Below, piece by piece: positions 6,565 to 10,008 of a stretch of DNA of 10,008 nucleotides. A model generated the notes under the pieces. The model saw only the letters and a program-made list of their open reading frames with translations, did no database searches and had not been told where the DNA came from. The position numbers were made by a program, and so were the translations under genes. Origin of the DNA: an uncultured Bacteroidales bacterium (GTDB lineage: Bacteria; Bacteroidota; Bacteroidia; Bacteroidales; Muribaculaceae); assembly GCA_900547755.1 (NCBI GenBank), contig URIC01000057.1:1-10008 (forward strand), written 5' to 3'. The stretch's first letter is position 1. The number at the start of each line of letters is the position of its first letter.

Positions 6565-6583
6565 TACAGGCGCGGTACCTGTA
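6565..6583 (+). other. Small hairpin in the psd-pssA gap
   Basis: TACAGG (6565-6570) and CCTGTA (6578-6583) can pair over a 7-nt loop. No U-tract follows, so it is unlikely to terminate fully. It could tune the psd:pssA ratio or stabilise the upstream message, but there is no direct evidence for that. The rest of the 74-nt gap shows no promoter match. Confidence 0.3.
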
Positions 6584-6624
6584 CAAATCAAGGCGCCGAG
6601 CCTATCCTAAGAAATAAACGAAAA

Positions 6625-7332
6625 ATGAAGAAGCTGATTCCCAACGCTATAACTCTTATAAACCTGTTGAGCGGCTGCATGGCTATAATGTGTGCGACCG
6701 CTCCGTTGGACGTGATTGGCGGTCATCCGGCATATATGACCGCCTTTTGTTTCATCCTGCTGGCCTCGGTGGCCGACTTCATGGACGGTCTGTCGGCCCG
6801 TATGCTGGACCGATATTCGCCACTCGGCAAGCAACTTGACTCCCTCTCGGACCTGGTTAGTTTCGGTGTGGCTCCGGCCATGCTCCTGTCAGGCCTTATG
6901 ACAGCTGCCGGCGCGCCCCTGTGGAGCCGCCTCTGCTGTATGCTTATACCCCTGTGCGGTGCCCTCAGGCTGGCCAATTTCAACATAGACGCCACTCAGA
7001 GCCGTTCCTTCAAAGGTCTTCCCATACCGGCGGCAGCCTTGTTCTGTATAGGGCTGGCCTCGCTGATGGCGAGCGAAGGGGGTGTGAACCTGCTCGCCGC
7101 CGTGGGCTGCATAATCGCCGTGAGTCTGCTGATGGTGGTGCCGGTGAGGATGTATTCCTTCAAGGTGTCTGATTTCAGCCTCAAGGCAAATCTGCTGCCG
7201 TTATCCCTTGTGGCGGTCGCCGTGGTCTGTATATGTGTCTGGGGCTGGACCGGTCTCTTCTTCGCTGTGGGCTATTACGTCCTGAGCGCTTTCATCGCAT
7301 CGACATTCGTACAAATACGGGAGGGAGCCTGA
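6625..7332 (+). CDS. pssA: CDP-diacylglycerol-serine O-phosphatidyltransferase (PssA), 235 aa
   Basis: Integral membrane enzyme that joins serine to CDP-diacylglycerol to make phosphatidylserine, the substrate of Psd. The full CDP-alcohol phosphotransferase motif DGx2ARx8Gx3Dx3D is present: D54, G55, A58, R59, G68, D72 and D76, with the metal-binding aspartates intact. Several hydrophobic segments surround it (about 8-27, 36-50, 80-110, 125-175, 185-230), consistent with a multi-pass protein. Length is normal for the bacterial membrane (type II) form, unrelated to E. coli PssA. The start ATG follows an A-rich stretch. The next gene begins 1 nt after the stop. Confidence 0.95.
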   Translation: MKKLIPNAITLINLLSGCMAIMCATAPLDVIGGHPAYMTAFCFILLASVADFMDGLSARMLDRYSPLGKQLDSLSDLVSFGVAPAMLLSGLMTAAGAPLWSRLCCMLIPLCGALRLANFNIDATQSRSFKGLPIPAAALFCIGLASLMASEGGVNLLAAVGCIIAVSLLMVVPVRMYSFKVSDFSLKANLLPLSLVAVAVVCICVWGWTGLFFAVGYYVLSAFIASTFVQIREGA

Positions 7333-7333
7333 G

Positions 7334-7723
7334 ATGCTGGCGGTAGTAGTAATCGTATTGCTTTTCTGGACCCTTTGGTTCGCAGGTCCTTACATCCGGA
7401 GGTGGTTGGCGCGCCGGAGCATGAACTATGTGCAGGACCGTATGTTCCGCAGCATGGGGATAGACCCGGAGGAGGTACGCCGTGCCCGTAAGGAACAGCC
7501 TCGGGAACAGAGCGGCGCAGACACGGATTATCGCCGTCGTAAAAACAAATCGCGCCCTTACGGCAAGATTATCCCCGAAGATTACGGCGAGGCGGTGATG
7601 TTTGAGGAACTGACCGTCACGGGGCAGGAACAATGGCTGCGGGACACTGACAAGTCACCCGTTTTTACAGAATATAGAAAGGAGACCCAGATAACAGATG
7701 TCAAGTATGTCCTTGTCGAATGA
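7334..7723 (+). CDS. DUF4834-type single-pass membrane protein, 129 aa
   Basis: Residues 2-18 form one transmembrane segment with a cluster of Arg on its C-terminal side (RRWLARR, 22-28), placing the rest in the cytoplasm. The remaining 100 residues are highly charged, with PEEVRRARKEQPREQ and a KIIPEDYGEAVMFEE stretch, and end in TQITDVKYVLVE. This pattern and its place directly after pssA match the DUF4834 proteins of Bacteroidales, as I recall them; no function is known. It is spaced 1 nt from pssA with a GGGAGGG sequence before its ATG, and its last 26 nt overlap the HAD gene, so translation of all three is probably linked. A role in phospholipid synthesis is only suggested by position. 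Confidence 0.78.
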   Translation: MLAVVVIVLLFWTLWFAGPYIRRWLARRSMNYVQDRMFRSMGIDPEEVRRARKEQPREQSGADTDYRRRKNKSRPYGKIIPEDYGEAVMFEELTVTGQEQWLRDTDKSPVFTEYRKETQITDVKYVLVE

Positions 7724-8612
7724 GGGGGATGTGCCCCTGGTGAATCATGCCCGGGGGTTGCTGCGCCGTCGGGTGCTTTACGTATCGGACCTGGACGGCA
7801 CGTTGCTCGGCCCGGACTCCTGTGTGTCGGCGCAATCGGCGGCGATGCTGAACCGTGCCATAGCCAAGGGTGCCCTCTTCACCGTAGCCACGGCACGCAC
7901 TCCCGCCACAGTGGTGGGCCTGCTCCGTGAAGTGGACATGCGTCTGCCCGCAGTGGTGATGACAGGCGCCGCCCTGTTCGACTTCTCCGACCATAGCTTC
8001 AGCCGCGTCTGCCTTTTCACTTCCGGAAGCGTGGAGCGCATCCTTTCTCTGTACCGGCATTATCGGGTATCTACTTTTGTCTATACCATAAGCACCGACC
8101 GGAATTTGCTGGATGTCTACCACATTGGTCCTCTGAACGACTTCGAGAGGTCTTTCATGTCCGACAGATGCGACACCCCCGGAAAGACATTCCATGTGCC
8201 TGAAGACGGGGAGTCCCTGCTCCCCGCGAGTCTGGACGACACGGTGTTGCTCTTCAGCGTTCAGCCGTGGGAGGCCGCCCGCTCTCTTTACGGGGAAATA
8301 TGCGCTTCCGGAATACCCTGCACTCCGCTCTGCTACCACGACGCTTTCGGACCGGAATGGGCCGAACTCGAGATATTCGGACCGCAGACCAGCAAGGCCG
8401 CTGCCGTGGAGGCGATTGCCTCCGATGTGTGCGCCGACCGTATAGTGGCCTTCGGCGACAATGTGAACGATATGCCCTTGTTGCGGCTGGCCGACTCGGG
8501 AGTGGCGGTAGCCAACGCTATCCCCGAATTGCGGGAGATGGCCGACGAGGTGATTGGTTCCAACGCCGAGGACTCCGTGCCCCGATTCATACTAAATCAT
8601 CTGGAAATCTGA
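7698..8612 (+). CDS. Cof-type HAD-IIB family phosphatase, 304 aa
   Basis: Probable cytosolic Mg-dependent phosphatase acting on small phosphorylated metabolites. Motif I is SDLDGTLL with nucleophile D31 and acid/base D33. The motif II region reads VVMTGAALFD (86-95), with Thr where most relatives have the Asn of NGA. Motif III is K233 in TSKAAAVEAI, and motif IV is FGDNVNDMPLL with D254 and D258. A C2-type cap lies between about 95 and 225. Substrate cannot be predicted. Two starts are possible: 7698 (MSSMSL...), with AAAGGAG 13 nt upstream, or 7707. Either overlaps the DUF4834 gene (by 26 or 17 nt). The kinase gene follows after 6 nt. About 20 residues precede the usual Cof start. Confidence 0.9.
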   Translation: MSSMSLSNEGDVPLVNHARGLLRRRVLYVSDLDGTLLGPDSCVSAQSAAMLNRAIAKGALFTVATARTPATVVGLLREVDMRLPAVVMTGAALFDFSDHSFSRVCLFTSGSVERILSLYRHYRVSTFVYTISTDRNLLDVYHIGPLNDFERSFMSDRCDTPGKTFHVPEDGESLLPASLDDTVLLFSVQPWEAARSLYGEICASGIPCTPLCYHDAFGPEWAELEIFGPQTSKAAAVEAIASDVCADRIVAFGDNVNDMPLLRLADSGVAVANAIPELREMADEVIGSNAEDSVPRFILNHLEI

Positions 8613-8618
8613 TTCCCA

Positions 8619-9857
8619 ATGTCTCACAAGTACACGTTCTACGACCGGCAGAAGATAGGCAAGACCGTTTTTTTCATATTCTCTGTTACGGCCATAATCA
8701 TATTCCTGCTCATCTCCAACAACCTGGTGAAGAGCCTGGCTTCCCAGGAGCGTGAGCGTATGCAGATATGGGCCAATGCCACTCAACGTCTCGCACAGCA
8801 GGGGGAGGGGACCGACATAGAGTTCCTGTTCGCGATTATCCAGCAGAACAACACAATCCCGGTGCTGATAGCCGACCGGGACGGAAACGTATTGGATTAC
8901 CGCAACTTTGACCTCCCGGACGCCGGCAAGACCTACACGATGTATATGGAACTGTCTGACAAGGACAAGGAATATCTGGCAAACCGCCTTATGACCGCTA
9001 CCGGCGGCAAAAGTCCGGCCGAGATGGTGAAGGGAAATAAGGACCACGAAAGCCACTTCATACGTATCGAGACTTTCGCCGACACTTACCAATATATATA
9101 TTACGAGGACTCTGAGATGCTGAAGCGCCTGAACTGGTATCCCTACATACAGCTCGGAGTGATGCTGTTTCTGGCGGTGATAGTGTTCTTCTCCATTGTC
9201 TACACCAAACGTGCGGAACAGAATCGTGTATGGGTGGGCCTCTCCAAGGAGACCGCGCATCAGTTGGGCACGCCTATATCGTCGCTCATGGCCTGGATGG
9301 AACTCCTGCGCACTACCGGTGTGGACCCGGAGACGGTGCGGGAAATGAACAAGGACGTGACGCGCCTGTCGGTGATAGCCGAGCGCTTCTCCAAGATTGG
9401 TTCTATCCCCGAACTGGAGCTGGAATATCTGGGAGACTCGGTGGGGCGCAGTCTGGACTACATGAAGAGTCGCATCTCGCGGCAGGTGGAGGTGAAGATG
9501 AACCTTGACAAAGAGGACTGCGGCGTACGCATTTCCCGTTCCCTGTTCGAGTGGGTGATGGAAAACCTCACCAAGAATGCGGTGGATGCCATGGACGGCA
9601 AGGGAACGCTCACTATCACTACCGGCCACGACAAGAATCTCTGTTACATAGATGTCTCCGACACCGGCAAGGGAATAGCCCGCAAAAACTTCAAGAATGT
9701 CTTCAATCCGGGCTTTACGACCAAGAAGCGCGGTTGGGGACTGGGCCTTACCCTGGTGAAACGCATTATAGAGGAATATCACAAGGGGCGTATATATGTC
9801 CTGAACTCCGAACCCGGCAAAGGCACCACCTTCCGCATTATCCTGCCCAAGGTGTGA
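8619..9857 (+). CDS. Membrane sensor histidine kinase, 412 aa
   Basis: Two transmembrane segments (about 16-33 and 177-195) enclose a periplasmic sensor region of about 140 residues. It includes IPVLIADRDGNVLDYRNF, which resembles the strand pattern of Cache/PAS-like sensors (inference). No HAMP domain is evident. The H-box is GLSKETAHQLGTPISSL with H214, after which the ATPase domain has all boxes: N (ENLTKNAVDAM, N320), G1 (DTGKGI, 348-353), F (FNPGFTTKKRG) and G2 (GWGLGLTLVK, with G372, G374 and G376). The HQLGTP form belongs to a group of Bacteroidota kinases often found without a partner; that is from memory. No response regulator is encoded next to it in the window. It starts 6 nt after the HAD stop and closes the psd operon. 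Confidence 0.93.
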   Translation: MSHKYTFYDRQKIGKTVFFIFSVTAIIIFLLISNNLVKSLASQERERMQIWANATQRLAQQGEGTDIEFLFAIIQQNNTIPVLIADRDGNVLDYRNFDLPDAGKTYTMYMELSDKDKEYLANRLMTATGGKSPAEMVKGNKDHESHFIRIETFADTYQYIYYEDSEMLKRLNWYPYIQLGVMLFLAVIVFFSIVYTKRAEQNRVWVGLSKETAHQLGTPISSLMAWMELLRTTGVDPETVREMNKDVTRLSVIAERFSKIGSIPELELEYLGDSVGRSLDYMKSRISRQVEVKMNLDKEDCGVRISRSLFEWVMENLTKNAVDAMDGKGTLTITTGHDKNLCYIDVSDTGKGIARKNFKNVFNPGFTTKKRGWGLGLTLVKRIIEEYHKGRIYVLNSEPGKGTTFRIILPKV

Positions 9858-10008
9858 GGCGGAAAGAAGAGAATGACAGGCCGGGAGGTAAACTTTTCAG
9901 GAACGGTGGCGTTTTAAAAGAAGATTATGGAATGAGATAATATTATTTAATACTGAAGTTGTCTAAACTAATTTGATTTGTGAAATTTTTTAAGGAAAAT
10001 AACGATAA
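9858..10008. other. Gene-free, A/T-rich end of the window
   Basis: No coding frame of note. AACG (9902-9905) and CGTT (9910-9913) can form a small hairpin followed by TT and an A-run, and CTTTT/AAAAG flank it (9893-9897, 9916-9920). This could be a weak terminator after the kinase. No full TTTG/TAnnTTTG promoter is seen before the window ends. Confidence 0.4.

Noticed and set aside
8592..9782. 396-codon open frame on the minus strand
   Set aside because: Fully antisense to the histidine kinase, whose motifs are complete; rich in His/Gln/Val with no recognisable family, so a shadow frame of GC-biased coding DNA.
9893..9920. Possible terminator after the kinase gene
   Set aside because: Only a 4-bp inner stem and a 5-bp A/T outer stem; too weak to call as a terminator.

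Overview
The window looks like chromosome from a member of the Bacteroidales (phylum Bacteroidota). Three things point there. Two promoters match the Bacteroidota sigma-AB consensus (TTTG, 19-21 nt, TAnnTTTG). Start codons mostly follow A/T-rich stretches rather than well-spaced Shine-Dalgarno sites. The gene families are typical of the order: a large three-domain IspG, a PepSY-like secreted protein, a YARHG protein, DUF4834 and a short pyruvoyl-type phosphatidylserine decarboxylase. Genus cannot be fixed from the sequence. No mobile element, CRISPR array, rRNA or tRNA was seen.

Layout. (1) Positions 64-501 encode a small secreted PepSY-like protein, followed by a terminator-like hairpin (551-588). 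(2) A sigma-AB-type promoter (668-699) leads into three same-strand genes for exported proteins (753-2443): an unrecognised protein with a very basic tail, a stand-alone YARHG-domain protein, and an M15-type zinc peptidase whose start overlaps the YARHG gene by 8 nt. This set ends at a large hairpin with a 22-bp perfect stem (2449-2509). Its core is nearly identical to that of the first hairpin, and it lies between convergent genes. (3) A minus-strand operon (5609 down to 2524) runs RluA-family pseudouridine synthase, purE, ispG with gaps of 10 and 4 nt. (4) A divergent intergenic region (5610-5884) carries a strong promoter for the plus strand and a weaker candidate for the minus strand. (5) A tight plus-strand operon (5885-9857) runs psd, pssA, DUF4834, HAD-IIB phosphatase, sensor histidine kinase. 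Below pssA the genes are separated by 1 nt, a 26-nt overlap and 6 nt. The last 151 nt hold no recognisable gene.

How the genes work together. PssA makes phosphatidylserine from CDP-diacylglycerol and serine, and Psd decarboxylates it to phosphatidylethanolamine, so these two form a complete two-step pathway. The DUF4834, HAD and histidine kinase genes appear to share their transcript, but no functional link is shown. The minus-strand operon combines housekeeping steps in isoprenoid synthesis, purine synthesis and RNA modification. The exported 753-2443 set plausibly acts on the cell wall through its peptidase.

No clear novel multi-gene system is visible. The best leads are the duplicated hairpin core, the YARHG/M15 pair, the orphan kinase in a phospholipid operon, and an IspG with an apparently reduced middle domain.
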